This document shows positions 26,366 through 35,459 of a stretch of DNA of 62,076 nt, one piece after another. Location of the stretch: NCBI RefSeq assembly GCF_030824455.1, contig NZ_JAVBXR010000023.1:1-62076 (forward strand). The letters are read 5' to 3'. The stretch's first letter is position 1, and the number at the start of each line of letters is the position of its first letter. This DNA is from Desulfobulbus sp. Lineage in GTDB: Bacteria; Desulfobacterota; Desulfobulbia; Desulfobulbales; Desulfobulbaceae. The position numbers and the translations under genes are program-made. The notes beneath the pieces are model-generated. The model was not told the origin of the DNA. It did not search any database and saw only the letters and a list, made by a program, of their open reading frames with translations.

Positions 26366-27365
26366 CGCCGCCGGTTCCTCTGCCGAGCACCAACTTGCCC
26401 TCTTCCTCAAGTTTCATCGCAATCTTGACGATGGTCTGCTGCATGGTTTCAACCTCGGAGAGACGCACCGGCCCCATGGCTTCAAGATCGTCCTTGATCA
26501 TGTCTGCGGCGCGGGACGACATGTTGCTGAAAATTTTAGTTTTGATATCGTCGGAGGCGGTCTTCAGGGCCATGGTCAGGGAATCGTTGTTGACCTCGCG
26601 CAGGATCATCTGAATGGCGCGGCCGTCAAGGGCGCAGAGATCCTCGAAGGTGAACATCATCTTGCGGATGTTCTCCACCATCTCCGGATCGACCTCTTCC
26701 AGGCTTTCCAGAATTTCCGAATCCAGATTGTCGGCCATGCTGCCAAGAATTTCCACCACCTTTTTCAGGCCGCCCACTTCCCGTTGCTCCTGGCCGCCGA
26801 CCACGATGCCGATCTCTTTGCTCAAGGCCTCCTCGATCCGGTCGATGACCGCCGGAGAAACCGTGTCCAGAGTGGCGATGCGATGGATGACGTCGGCCCG
26901 TTTTTCCTCGGGCAATTTGGCGATGATGGCGCCCGCATGTTCCGTGGCCTGGGTGGACAGCACCAGGGCCAGGGTTTGCGGATGTTCGCGCTCAAGCAGT
27001 CCGGCCACCATCGACGGCTGCATCTTGGCGATGGTTTCCAGGGGCCGGGCCTCGGTGCCGGTGACCAGCTGACGCATGAGGCTTGTTTCCCGTTCCCTGC
27101 TGCCAGTGCCGGCGATCAATTTTTTGGCGAATTCCTGGCCCTTGACCACCAGTCCAGCCTGACTTTCGGCGGCTAGTTCAAAATCCTCGATAATCCGTGC
27201 CTTGAGATCATCGGGAATATGCTCGATTTCCGACATGCACCGGGTGACCTTGAAGATTTCCTCGTCCGTCAGCTCGCGCAGCAACTTGGTCGCGGTCTCC
27301 TCGCCCAGGCAAATCAGGAGAATCGCCGCTTTTTTCAGTCCTGTCAGTTTTTCAGCCGCTGCCAT
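26352..27365 (-). CDS. fliG: FliG, motor switch protein
   Basis: 337 residues, full length. The N-terminal domain binds FliF; the C-terminal torque helix has the charged residues that meet MotA (DDIKTKIFSNMSSRAADMIK, then DDLEAMGPVRLSEVE). The middle EHPQTLALVLS segment is the conserved EHPQ motif. Ordered between fliF and fliH as in most flagellar operons. Confidence 0.98.
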   Translation of the reverse strand: MAAAEKLTGLKKAAILLICLGEETATKLLRELTDEEIFKVTRCMSEIEHIPDDLKARIIEDFELAAESQAGLVVKGQEFAKKLIAGTGSRERETSLMRQLVTGTEARPLETIAKMQPSMVAGLLEREHPQTLALVLSTQATEHAGAIIAKLPEEKRADVIHRIATLDTVSPAVIDRIEEALSKEIGIVVGGQEQREVGGLKKVVEILGSMADNLDSEILESLEEVDPEMVENIRKMMFTFEDLCALDGRAIQMILREVNNDSLTMALKTASDDIKTKIFSNMSSRAADMIKDDLEAMGPVRLSEVETMQQTIVKIAMKLEEEGKLVLGRGTGGDEFV

Positions 27366-27428
27366 GGATGCCGTTGTTCCGTGAAGTGGTGGGGAGTGAC
27401 TGCGCCTTGTCCGGTCATGCTGCAGAAA

Positions 27429-29096
27429 TCAGGTCGGCTCATGAATCCAACCCCGCAAAACGTGGGCGCTGAACACCGGATCGTTTTCTACGCCTTTGCG
27501 CACCTTTTCAAGGGGATCCGCCGTCGATGATTCCGTTGCCTCCTTGTAGGCGGCGCCGCCGATCAGCGCTCCGGCTCCTTTGGGACCGGCGCCCGAGGGG
27601 CCGTATCCTGGTTTTCCGCCCGCAGCCTGCTGCGCCTGTTCGGCTTGCATTTCTTCCACTGTTTTATAGTGCTGGGTAACGTCCCGGTTCAGGGTCTTCA
27701 TCAGCGGCCGGATCATGAACAGATAGAGCAGCAGGCAACCGAGAATCAGCAGGCCGTAGCGGAGAAAAGGCATGTACTGATACATTCGGTTGGCGGCCAT
27801 GCCCTCGCCGTCGCCGCCCTCTGCCGATTCAAGAAAGGGCATGGAGGTGACCTCGATCTTGTCGCCCCGCTGGTTGTCAAGTCCCAGGGCCGAGGAGACC
27901 ATGGTTTCCAGCGCCTTGAGTTCGGCTTCGGAGCGGGCTTCGGTCTTGGCGGGTTCCTTGTCCTTGCCCGGCACAACCTTGTCGGCCACCAGGACCGAGA
28001 CCGAGAGCTTGCTCACTGTGCCGACCGGGTTGGTGGTCTTGGACACCACCTTGCTGATCTCGTAATTGGTGGTGCGTTGCGCTCGACTGGAAGGGGGCGA
28101 TGCGCCGGCGCTCTGGTTGCTGTTGCCCTCCAGATTGGATTGAACGCCGGGTACGCCGCCGGTGATCTCGGAGCCTGATTTTTCCTCGCTGGTCTGCTCG
28201 CTGCGGATGACCGGCTCTTCGGGATCAAAGGTCTCTTCGGTTTTTTCGGTCTGAGCGAAATCCAGCGTGGCGCTGACCCGGACCATGGCGTTTTTGGCCC
28301 CCAGGGATTTGTCGAGCAGGGCCTGGGCACGGTCTTCCAGGCGTTGCTCGACCGAGGTTTGGTATTCGAGCATGTCCGGGGACAGGTTGCCGGACAGTCC
28401 CTTTTCGCCCAGGCGGGAGAGGACGTTGCCGTTTTGATCGATCACCGTTACTTGACCAGGGTCTAAACCCTCAATCGAGCTGGAAACCAGGTGCACAATG
28501 CCTTCAATCTGGGCTTCGTTCAGTCGTTTTCCCGGGGCCAGCTTAATGATGACCGAGGCGGTGGCCGCTTTCTGCTGATCCTTGAACAGACGCTTTTCCG
28601 GCAGCGCCAAATGCACCCGTGCTGTTTCCACCGGTCCGAGCGAGGCGATGGTGCGGGCCAGTTCCCCCTGAAGGGCGCGGGAATAGTTGACCTTCTGCAC
28701 AAAATCGGTGAGGGCGAAGGATTGCTTGTCAAAAATTTCAAAGCCCACCCCGCCGCCCTGGGGCAAACCCATGGCGGCCAGGCTGAGGCGGGTTTCATAG
28801 ACGTCTTTGGCCTGAATGAGGATGTTGTGGCCGTTGTTGGTCAGTTGATAGGGAACATTCTGGCCTTTGAGCCATTCCACCACCGCCGAGGCGTCGGAAT
28901 CGGCCAGATTGCCGTAGAGCAATTGATAGTCGGCGGTTCGCGCCTGGACGATGATAAAGGCAAACAGTCCCAGGGTGATGACGGTGACCGCAGCCAGGGC
29001 GATTTTGCGCGAAATTGGCCAGCCGACGACCGTGTCGACCAGCGTCCTCCACCCGCTTTTCGGCTGCTGAGGGGCAGCGTCCGTTTGTTCAGCCAT
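27429..29096 (-). CDS. fliF: FliF, MS-ring protein
   Basis: 555 residues. There are two membrane helices, one near the N-terminus (ISRKIALAAVTVITLGLFAF) and one near residue 440 (FLRYGLLILGCLLLYLFMIR), around a periplasmic domain with ring-building motifs (YSRALQGELARTIASLGPVE and TARVHLALPEK). The extreme C-terminus binds FliG. It founds the basal body. It starts 65 nt downstream of fliE. Confidence 0.98.
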   Translation of the reverse strand: MAEQTDAAPQQPKSGWRTLVDTVVGWPISRKIALAAVTVITLGLFAFIIVQARTADYQLLYGNLADSDASAVVEWLKGQNVPYQLTNNGHNILIQAKDVYETRLSLAAMGLPQGGGVGFEIFDKQSFALTDFVQKVNYSRALQGELARTIASLGPVETARVHLALPEKRLFKDQQKAATASVIIKLAPGKRLNEAQIEGIVHLVSSSIEGLDPGQVTVIDQNGNVLSRLGEKGLSGNLSPDMLEYQTSVEQRLEDRAQALLDKSLGAKNAMVRVSATLDFAQTEKTEETFDPEEPVIRSEQTSEEKSGSEITGGVPGVQSNLEGNSNQSAGASPPSSRAQRTTNYEISKVVSKTTNPVGTVSKLSVSVLVADKVVPGKDKEPAKTEARSEAELKALETMVSSALGLDNQRGDKIEVTSMPFLESAEGGDGEGMAANRMYQYMPFLRYGLLILGCLLLYLFMIRPLMKTLNRDVTQHYKTVEEMQAEQAQQAAGGKPGYGPSGAGPKGAGALIGGAAYKEATESSTADPLEKVRKGVENDPVFSAHVLRGWIHEPT

Positions 29097-29160
29097 AATG
29101 CATCCCTGCTCCTGGAATCACGTCTCTCTGTTTGGTCCTTGCTTCACCCCAGCGAGGGCG

Positions 29161-29454
29161 TTACACCTGCATCCGCATCACTTCCTGATAGGCGTCAATG
29201 GCCTTGTTGCGGACCTGGATCATATACCTAAGCGAGATGTCCGCCTTTTCCATGGAGATCATGGCGTCGTGCAGATTTTTCTCGCCGCCGGAGTGAACCT
29301 GCTGCAGGGCCTGGTCGGCGGCCTGCTGCTGCTCGTTGGTTTGGGCCACCATGGTCTTAAGGAGGTCGCCAAACGAGGTTTCGACCTGGGCGACCGGCGA
29401 GGCGGTGGGTTGGGCAGGCGCGAGCGCCGGAACAACGGCTTGAATCGCTTCCAT
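29161..29454 (-). CDS. fliE: FliE, rod/MS-ring adaptor
   Basis: 97 residues. The C-terminal half carries the FliE pattern (VHSGGEKNLHDAMISMEKAD, then ISLRYMIQVRNKAIDAYQEV and MRMQV at the end). FliE joins the MS-ring to the rod and is needed for rod-protein export. It is 4 nt from flgC. Confidence 0.96.
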   Translation of the reverse strand: MEAIQAVVPALAPAQPTASPVAQVETSFGDLLKTMVAQTNEQQQAADQALQQVHSGGEKNLHDAMISMEKADISLRYMIQVRNKAIDAYQEVMRMQV

Positions 29455-29458
29455 TTAC

Positions 29459-29896
29459 TTATCTCCCGATGTCCAAGGCTTTCATGGCCATGCGCTTGGC
29501 CGATTTGATGGTGGTGGTGTTGGCCTCGTAGGAACGGGTGGCCGACATCATGTCCACCATTTCCTTGATAACGCTGACGTTGGGCATCTCCACGTAGCCG
29601 TCTTCTTTGGCGTCCGGGTGGGTGGGGTCGTAGATCCGTTGCGGCGCACTGTCGTCGTCAATGATTTTGGCGACCTTCACTCCCTGGGCCTGCCCCTGGG
29701 TCTGCAGCGAGGCGTTGAGGTGCTGTTTGAAGGGCAGATTCTCCGTTTGAAAAACCACTGATTTTTTCTTGTACGGGCCGCCCTCCGGGGTAGAGGTGGT
29801 TTCCGAGTTGGCCAGGTTGGAACTGATGGTGTTGAGCCGCGTCTTCTGGGCTTTGAGGCCTGTGGCGGCGATGTCAAAAGTGGTGAAAATATCCAT
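29459..29896 (-). CDS. flgC: FlgC, proximal rod protein
   Basis: 145 residues. Start region FDIAATGLKAQKTRLNTISS and LANSETTSTPEGGPYKKK are FlgC hallmarks, as are VEMPNVSVIKEMVDMMSATR and SYEANTTTIKSAKRMA at the end. The ATG is preceded by a good GGAGG. Confidence 0.97.
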   Translation of the reverse strand: MDIFTTFDIAATGLKAQKTRLNTISSNLANSETTSTPEGGPYKKKSVVFQTENLPFKQHLNASLQTQGQAQGVKVAKIIDDDSAPQRIYDPTHPDAKEDGYVEMPNVSVIKEMVDMMSATRSYEANTTTIKSAKRMAMKALDIGR

Positions 29897-29935
29897 AACA
29901 ACCTCCGGGTTTGCTGTGTGCTTTAGCTAAGCAAA

Positions 29936-30349
29936 TTACGCGCCACCATTTGCGGCATATTTGAGCATCGAAATTTTTTTGTTGAGCATGGTGACCGCCG
30001 CTTCGTACAAGATTTCGTTTTGCGAGAGTTTGATCATCTCCTCGTCGACGCTGACGCTGTTTTCGTCGCCAAGGCCGGTGTTGTCCTTTTTGACGCTCAC
30101 AGTTCCCGACACCTGCTCAAGGGTTGACGGCTTCAGGGGAATATGATTGGGCTGGGTGGCCACCGGCCGCATGCCGTTGTCCGACAGGGCGCTGTGCAGC
30201 TGATCTTCAAAGGTGAACGACTGCGCCGAATATCCCGGCGTTTCGGCGTTGGCGATGTTGGAACCAATCACTTCCTGATTCTTGGAGCGAAGGTCCAGAA
30301 CTTTCTGCAGAAGGTTCATGGTGGTGTCGAACTGTTGGATTCCCGGCAT
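29936..30349 (-). CDS. flgB: FlgB, proximal rod protein
   Basis: 137 residues from the ATG at 30349, which has GGAGG 8 nt upstream; the open frame extends further but reads through the neighbouring TPR gene. Motifs are VIGSNIANAETPGYSAQSFT at the N-terminus and SVDEEMIKLSQNEILYEAAV at the C-terminus. FlgB starts the proximal rod on FliE. Confidence 0.96.
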   Translation of the reverse strand: MPGIQQFDTTMNLLQKVLDLRSKNQEVIGSNIANAETPGYSAQSFTFEDQLHSALSDNGMRPVATQPNHIPLKPSTLEQVSGTVSVKKDNTGLGDENSVSVDEEMIKLSQNEILYEAAVTMLNKKISMLKYAANGGA

Positions 30350-30419
30350 ATTCTGCCTCCGCTGGTTGTGTGTTTGAATGGTGACGAACGCGGCGCGGCG
30401 CGCTTGCTTGCAGCTGGTA

Positions 30420-32846
30420 TTATTGCCGCATTTCCAGAATCGCCGCTTCTTCGCGGGCGAGTTTGGTCCACAGTGGGTCTTTGCCTTTTTCGGCCAATTC
30501 CTTGAACAGGTTAAGCGCTTGCTTGGGGTTGTCCCGTTTGAGTTCAATCTGCGCCAGGCGGTACCGGGCCTGTTCGTCGCCAGTTTTTTCGCCAGCAAGC
30601 TGTTGAAACAGCGGAGCCGCCTGCTGCTCTTTGTCGGCCTGGAAGTACGCCTCGGCAAGGGGCAGCAGCAGGCCGTTTTGCACCACTCTCTCCCGTAATT
30701 CCGCGGCGCCAAGGGTGACGATCACCTTTTGCCACTCTTTGGATTCAAAAAAGATGCGTCCCTTGAGCATTTCCAGTTGGGGCAGTTTGGGGCTGTTGAC
30801 GGCTGTCAGAATTTTGATCGCTTTGTCGAGCTGGCCGCTTTCATAAAGAGCCCGCGCCTTGAGCAGAAACACCGCGGCAAGATCAGAGCCCTTGGGGTAG
30901 CGCAGTTGATAGCGGTCGGCATATTCCTCGACCTGAACGTAGCGACCGGCGGCAAAGAGAGAGCGCAGCAGCGGCAGGTAGATCTTTTCCTTGTCGCCGT
31001 CGTCGGCCACCTCAAACAGATACTGGTAGGTTTGGGCCGCCTGATCGGCCATGGCGAGGTTGTCGTAGGCGCGGGCCAGGTCGTAGAGCAGGGCGCTGTC
31101 GACCCAGCCGCGGGCGAAGATTTTTTTGTTCTGTTTGGCCAGCACTAGGGCCTTGATGTATTCCTTGTCCTTGACCAACTGCCGTATCACCCCAGGCAAT
31201 TGCTGGATCAGTAGGGCTGTGGCCTCGGTCCGCAGGTTCCCGGATTGAAAACCGCGCAAGAGTTCCAAACATCCCTGGACGCTGGCCTCATGCTCTCCGG
31301 ACAGGGAATCCACCAGGGCCTGTTTGAAGGCGTTTTCTTCCCGCAAGGCCACAGAATCGGCCTGTTCGGCGTATTTTTCGTACACCGCGCGCGCTTCCTC
31401 CGCGGCCAGATGTTTGGCGGCATAGTCAAGGTCGGTCTGCTTGAGCAGCGCCCGCAACCCGCCGCTGGTTCGAGGAAAGGCGTCCTGAATCTGTTGCAAG
31501 TCAATCCGCGCCTTTTTCGCGGTGGCTGGGATGTGCAATTGGCACATGGCCTGACGGAAAAGGGCCAGATCCTGGTCTGGCTGGTTGTTGAGCAGGTCGG
31601 CGAGCTGAGTGTAGCGTTTGGCCGCCTCGGGGAAACGCTTGGCCGCGTAGAGGCAGTCGCTGAAAAATGCAAGCGACATGGGATCGGCGTCGATCACCCC
31701 GGATTGGGCGGCCAGTGCAAGATAGGCTGTCAATGCTTTGACTTTGTCGTTTTTTACATAGAGTAAATCGGCTTGGCGCAGCAATCGGACAGGGGCAAGC
31801 GAGGCGTTTTGAGTGAGGGCCGGTTCGGCCAGCAGTTTCTCCGCGTCAAGGGTGCGGCCGGCCATCAGCGCCAGTTCCGCCCGGAGAAGATTGAAGGAGC
31901 CGGCCAAAGGAGTTTCCGTTCCGATTTTATTGAGCAAATTGTTCAGTTCATAGTAGGCGTTGATGTGATCGCCGCGAAAGGCCTGCTGATAGATCAAGAG
32001 AAATTGGGCCAGATCGGCCATCAGCGAATCCGGGTATTGCAGCATGATGCGCTGCAGCAGAAAATACGGATCCCGGTATTCGCCGGCCCTGAGCAGGGCT
32101 TCGGCGTAGGTCAGGACCAGGCGTTCTTTCAGGTGTTCATCCGGTTGGCTCATCACCTGCTCCCGCAGCAACTGACAGGCCTGGTTCCACTTGCCGACCT
32201 TGGCCAAAGCGTCGACCTCTGCAGTCAGCCAGGCGTCATTGGCTGTCGGCGGCGACAAGACCGAGGCCAGAGGAAAAGGGGGCAGGTGCAGCAGGGGCGG
32301 CGGTTTGATTGCCACTGGAGATTCGTATTGGGTGAAAAAGGAAGGCCAGTTTTTGGCGTAGGCCGTGGCGTTGACCGGGTTGATTGAATCGGCGCCTGTT
32401 CGTTTGACCACGCTGACGCCCTGGAGCTTGGACGAGAGTTCTGGATAGGAGGTGGACAACTGATTGCCCAGGAGCACGTCGATCAGGAGCATGGCCGTGT
32501 CTTTGTTGCCTTCGGTGGTCACTTTTTGCGGGGCATAGCGAAAATAGAAGGAGAGAACGGTTTTTGAGTTTTGCGTCTTGCTGACCATTTTGATCATCCG
32601 GTCGTCGGCCGCAGGGGCCGACAGGGCCGGGTCCGGCGTGGTGTCGGCAAGCTCCAGGTCCATCCTGCGGCCGTTTGTGCTCAGGTTGAATCCGGGCAAT
32701 TGGTCGAAGTGGAGAAAAAACTGCAAATGGGTCGATTCATCGCTGCGGTTGACCGTTTTGAGGACAGACGCGGCCTCGGCGCTGGTCCCGGAAAACAGGT
32801 TGACAGCGAGCAGCAGCAGAGAGATGATGAGAAATCGAATGGTCAT
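30420..32846 (-). CDS. Large exported TPR protein heading the flagellar operon
   Basis: 808 residues. A signal peptide (IRFLIISLLLLAVNLFSGTS, cleaved near AEA) is followed by an N-terminal beta-rich domain reminiscent of AMIN domains (FFLHFDQLPGFNLSTNGRRM). From about residue 210 to the end there are many TPR-like helical pairs, such as AQTYQYLFEVADDGDKEKIY and AARALYESGQLDKAIKIL-type units. It is likely periplasmic and could be a scaffold for basal-body or envelope assembly. It is separated from flgB by 70 nt and shares its strand, behind a sigma-54-like promoter. Related TPR proteins occur in flagellar clusters of this clade; no specific role is known to me. Confidence 0.8.
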   Translation of the reverse strand: MTIRFLIISLLLLAVNLFSGTSAEAASVLKTVNRSDESTHLQFFLHFDQLPGFNLSTNGRRMDLELADTTPDPALSAPAADDRMIKMVSKTQNSKTVLSFYFRYAPQKVTTEGNKDTAMLLIDVLLGNQLSTSYPELSSKLQGVSVVKRTGADSINPVNATAYAKNWPSFFTQYESPVAIKPPPLLHLPPFPLASVLSPPTANDAWLTAEVDALAKVGKWNQACQLLREQVMSQPDEHLKERLVLTYAEALLRAGEYRDPYFLLQRIMLQYPDSLMADLAQFLLIYQQAFRGDHINAYYELNNLLNKIGTETPLAGSFNLLRAELALMAGRTLDAEKLLAEPALTQNASLAPVRLLRQADLLYVKNDKVKALTAYLALAAQSGVIDADPMSLAFFSDCLYAAKRFPEAAKRYTQLADLLNNQPDQDLALFRQAMCQLHIPATAKKARIDLQQIQDAFPRTSGGLRALLKQTDLDYAAKHLAAEEARAVYEKYAEQADSVALREENAFKQALVDSLSGEHEASVQGCLELLRGFQSGNLRTEATALLIQQLPGVIRQLVKDKEYIKALVLAKQNKKIFARGWVDSALLYDLARAYDNLAMADQAAQTYQYLFEVADDGDKEKIYLPLLRSLFAAGRYVQVEEYADRYQLRYPKGSDLAAVFLLKARALYESGQLDKAIKILTAVNSPKLPQLEMLKGRIFFESKEWQKVIVTLGAAELRERVVQNGLLLPLAEAYFQADKEQQAAPLFQQLAGEKTGDEQARYRLAQIELKRDNPKQALNLFKELAEKGKDPLWTKLAREEAAILEMRQ

Positions 32847-32913
32847 GGCGTGTATGGGCAGTGGGAAGCGGGCGAACTCCAGGTCTGAAGCTCGGCGCGT
32901 TCACTCCTTTTAA

Positions 32914-32928
32914 GCAATAAACATTCCA
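32914..32928 (-). promoter_or_regulatory. Sigma-54-like promoter before the TPR/flgB operon
   Basis: Minus-strand TGGAATG-TTTA-TTGC, with GG and GC 10 nt apart. The -24 element is one base off (TGGAA for TGGCA). It lies 68 nt upstream of the TPR start in the divergent 240-nt spacer to the CheA-like gene. Confidence 0.45.
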
Positions 32929-33086
32929 TTTTACCCTGCTGCGCCAGTAGGAATAAGGGGAGCTGATCGAGGGGTGCCGGGTGTTGGCAAGGCCTTCGGC
33001 CCTCTTGGGTCGTCTGCTGGCGTGTCATATTTTTGGCAACAAGACGGGGCGCATCGGCGGTCGATTTTAAATATAGGAGAACTTCT

Positions 33087-34880
33087 GTGGCGTTAGGGGA
33101 AGAGCAAGGCATGCTCGAGAGTTTTGTTGATGAGAGCCGGAAGAGGGTGAGCGGGGTTCTGCCTTTGGTCCAGGCCCTGGTGCTGCAGCCGGACCAAGCA
33201 GACCTTTTGCCGCAGGCGATCAGCAGTGGTTTTCACTTGTTCCAATCGATCAAAAGGGCCGGCGCGTTTCTTGGTCTTGCCCACTTGACGGCCCCGGCCG
33301 AGGCCATGGGGTATCTCCTGGATCGGGTCAGGGCCGGCGTTTTGCCGCTGACGCCCCAACGTCTTGGGCTTTTGGCTGAATCCTGCACCTTTCTAGACCA
33401 GGGCCTTGTGCTGATCCTGCGGGAAAAAACCGATCAGCGACTGGCAGCCTCCGCCGCCGCTCTGAGCGCGGCGATTTTTGAGTCCGCGCACGCGGGTGAG
33501 GATCACGGCAACGAACTGGCCGAGATCGGGGCAATGCTTGAGGATAACGAGCTTTGCCTGCAGGAATGCGAACATTTCGAACGTTTGCTGGCAACCGTTG
33601 AGCAGGAGTTTGTGCTTTGGGATTTCATCGCAGTTGACCATCGGCGGGTTGGAAACTTATGCCGGTTGCTGCACAGCTTAAGGCAAAATTTCGCAAGCTG
33701 TCATTTGGATGCGTTTGCACGCTTGTGCATGGCCCTGGAATCCACCTTGAATCGGTATATCCAGGGCGAGTTTTTTCAAACCGAATATCCAGAACGTGTT
33801 TTTTTGCGCGGCATTGACGCCATGCGCGAGGCCCTGTCCGGTTTAGCGCTTGGCAAAAATCTTGTCGTCGCCGATTTTAAACACCATTTGGCCGCAGTGC
33901 AGGGGTTGATCCGGCAACCCATCGGCGAGTTGCTGATCGAAGCCGGCCTGGTGGACGCTCGAACTGTGGACGAGGCCCTGACCACCCAGCAATCCCTCCA
34001 GGGCAAACAACCCCTCCGTCTAGGCGAAGTGTTGGTGGCCATGGGCGAGGTGACTGAAGAACAGGTGCTCGACATCCTTCAGGAGCAGCAGGGCAAGCGG
34101 GCGCGCGCGCAGGAGGCGGAAGCCGCCTTTGCCGCTGCAAGGCTCAATGCGCCGGCGTCTTTATCGTTTGCCCAGGCAGCGCCACAAGAAGTCGGCATGG
34201 ATGGCCGCAAATTTGCAAGAATGATTGCCGTGATCAAACAGATAACGGCTGTGTCGTTGCCTGAAGCGCTGCAACCGTTGGCCGCTGAGGCGCATGCGCT
34301 CGCCCTGGCGTGCAACCGGGAGGCGTTTTCTTGGTACGTGCGCCATTTTCAAAGACTCGTCCAGGATCTGGCCCGCCGCCATCAAAAGAAGGTTAATCTC
34401 AGCGTGCACGGAGAGGATGTGCTCCTCGAAGAAGTCGACATGTCGGCCTTTGCCGACCTGCTAGCCCCTCTCTTGCGCAATAGTGTCGTTCACGGCCTTG
34501 AATCGGCGGAAGACAGGGTACGCCTCGGCAAGCATGCGAGTGGTCGGCTGACGTTGACGGCCCTGCGGCAGGGAAAGGAAATTTGGGTGTGCGTCGAGGA
34601 TGACGGACGAGGGTTTGATCGGGCAAAACTTGCCGCGTTGAATGTTGCCTGTGGCCTGATCGCTGCGGAAAAGGTCGAGCAGTGTTCGCTTTTCGAGCTT
34701 CTTCAAGCGTTTTGGGCTAATCAGGACCTCGTAACGGGAACAGGCCGCGGCGACCGATTCGCCTGCACCGGCCTGGGCGCCGTGCAGGCCCAGTTGCAGC
34801 GCATGCAGGGACGCCTTGAGATGTGGTCGAGTCCGGGCAAAGGGGCCCGGGTTACTCTGCGAGTGCCTCAGGCATCTTGA
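33087..34880 (+). CDS. CheA-related ATPase with degenerate Hpt domain
   Basis: 597 residues from a GTG start with AGGAG 7 nt upstream. Residues 1-110 resemble an Hpt/P1 domain, but where CheA has F-x-x-F-H-T-I-K-G this protein has FHLFQSIKRAGAFLGL: the phospho-accepting His is Gln53 and the Gly is Arg. Around residues 270-330 are two short GspE-N/MshEN-like repeats (IGELLIEAGLVDARTVDEAL and RLGEVLVAMGEVTEEQVLDI). The C-terminal third is a CheA-type HATPase: N-box LLRNSVVHGLE, G1 box VEDDGRGFD, and GTGRGDRFACTGLGAVQAQL. It stops right after this domain: no CheW-like P5 and no obvious P3 dimerisation domain. It could be a signalling ATPase, an allosteric partner of the CheX/CheC proteins, or transfer phosphate through an unrecognised residue. 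Confidence 0.8.
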   Translation: MALGEEQGMLESFVDESRKRVSGVLPLVQALVLQPDQADLLPQAISSGFHLFQSIKRAGAFLGLAHLTAPAEAMGYLLDRVRAGVLPLTPQRLGLLAESCTFLDQGLVLILREKTDQRLAASAAALSAAIFESAHAGEDHGNELAEIGAMLEDNELCLQECEHFERLLATVEQEFVLWDFIAVDHRRVGNLCRLLHSLRQNFASCHLDAFARLCMALESTLNRYIQGEFFQTEYPERVFLRGIDAMREALSGLALGKNLVVADFKHHLAAVQGLIRQPIGELLIEAGLVDARTVDEALTTQQSLQGKQPLRLGEVLVAMGEVTEEQVLDILQEQQGKRARAQEAEAAFAAARLNAPASLSFAQAAPQEVGMDGRKFARMIAVIKQITAVSLPEALQPLAAEAHALALACNREAFSWYVRHFQRLVQDLARRHQKKVNLSVHGEDVLLEEVDMSAFADLLAPLLRNSVVHGLESAEDRVRLGKHASGRLTLTALRQGKEIWVCVEDDGRGFDRAKLAALNVACGLIAAEKVEQCSLFELLQAFWANQDLVTGTGRGDRFACTGLGAVQAQLQRMQGRLEMWSSPGKGARVTLRVPQAS

Positions 34881-34917
34881 AATCCTTGGAGAAAGATTTC
34901 TTTTCTCGGAAGAAAAC

Positions 34918-34947
34918 TTGCTTTCCAGGTTTTCCTGTTGATAGAAT
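34918..34947 (+). promoter_or_regulatory. Sigma-70-like promoter before cheY
   Basis: TTGCTT, 18 nt, TAGAAT. It lies 37 nt after the CheA-like stop and 112 nt before cheY, so cheY and the cheX genes could be transcribed apart from the kinase-like gene. Confidence 0.4.
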
Positions 34948-34967
34948 ACCCCATGTTGAAAATCTCC

Positions 34968-35007
34968 CCCGCCTTGCGCGATTGCCTTGAGCGATTGCCG
35001 AGGCGGG
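34968..35007 (+). promoter_or_regulatory. Hairpin in the cheY leader
   Basis: CCCGCCT pairs with AGGCGGG across a 26-nt loop containing the direct repeat GCGATTGCC twice. No U-tract follows, so it is not a simple terminator. Possible leader structure of the cheY mRNA. Confidence 0.35.
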
Positions 35008-35058
35008 AGTCGTCAGTTTGTAGAAATAACGCCCTAACGGAAAACCGAGGAGGAACGA

Positions 35059-35430
35059 ATGGCAAAAAATGTACTGCTTGTTGATGATTCCAGCACCATG
35101 CGCAAAATTATCAGCCGATCATTGCGACAGGCCGGACTTGATTTTGGTGAAATTTACGAGGCCGGCGACGGCCAAGAGGCTTTGGCCGTGCTGGAAAAGG
35201 AATCCGTCGACATCGTGCTCAGCGACATCAACATGCCCAACATGAACGGCATTGAGTTCCTGCGGGAAAAGGCCAATCGTCCTGGGATCAAAGATATCCC
35301 GGTGTTCATGATTTCCACCGAAACCGGCGACGACATTATCGGCGAGGCCAAAAGTCTGGGCGCAGTCGGCGCATTAAAGAAGCCCTTTACTCCGGACAAA
35401 GTCAACGAGGTGCTGGGGCCGTTGATGTGA
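35059..35430 (+). CDS. cheY: CheY-type single-domain response regulator
   Basis: 123 residues, one receiver domain. The acidic pair is in LLVDDSSTM, the phospho-acceptor Asp56 in DIVLSDINMPNMNG, the switch Thr in MISTETGDD, and the Lys in LKKPFTPDK: all catalytic residues are kept. Good Shine-Dalgarno (GGAGG). It is the only intact phospho-acceptor in this module and could bind FliM. Its kinase is uncertain, because the adjacent CheA-like protein lacks the usual His. Confidence 0.92.
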   Translation: MAKNVLLVDDSSTMRKIISRSLRQAGLDFGEIYEAGDGQEALAVLEKESVDIVLSDINMPNMNGIEFLREKANRPGIKDIPVFMISTETGDDIIGEAKSLGAVGALKKPFTPDKVNEVLGPLM

Positions 35431-35459
35431 GGGGAAAAGGAATTTTACCGCACCACAAG

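Noticed and set aside
24380..26428. 682-codon open frame on the plus strand opposite fliI and fliH
   Set aside because: Antisense shadow of two certain genes; the protein is rich in His, Arg and Gly with no family motif, as expected from GC-rich codon bias.
29936..30712. 258-codon version of flgB
   Set aside because: The extra N-terminal 121 codons run through the TPR gene in another frame; the internal ATG at 30349 has a perfect ribosome-binding site and the conserved FlgB start.
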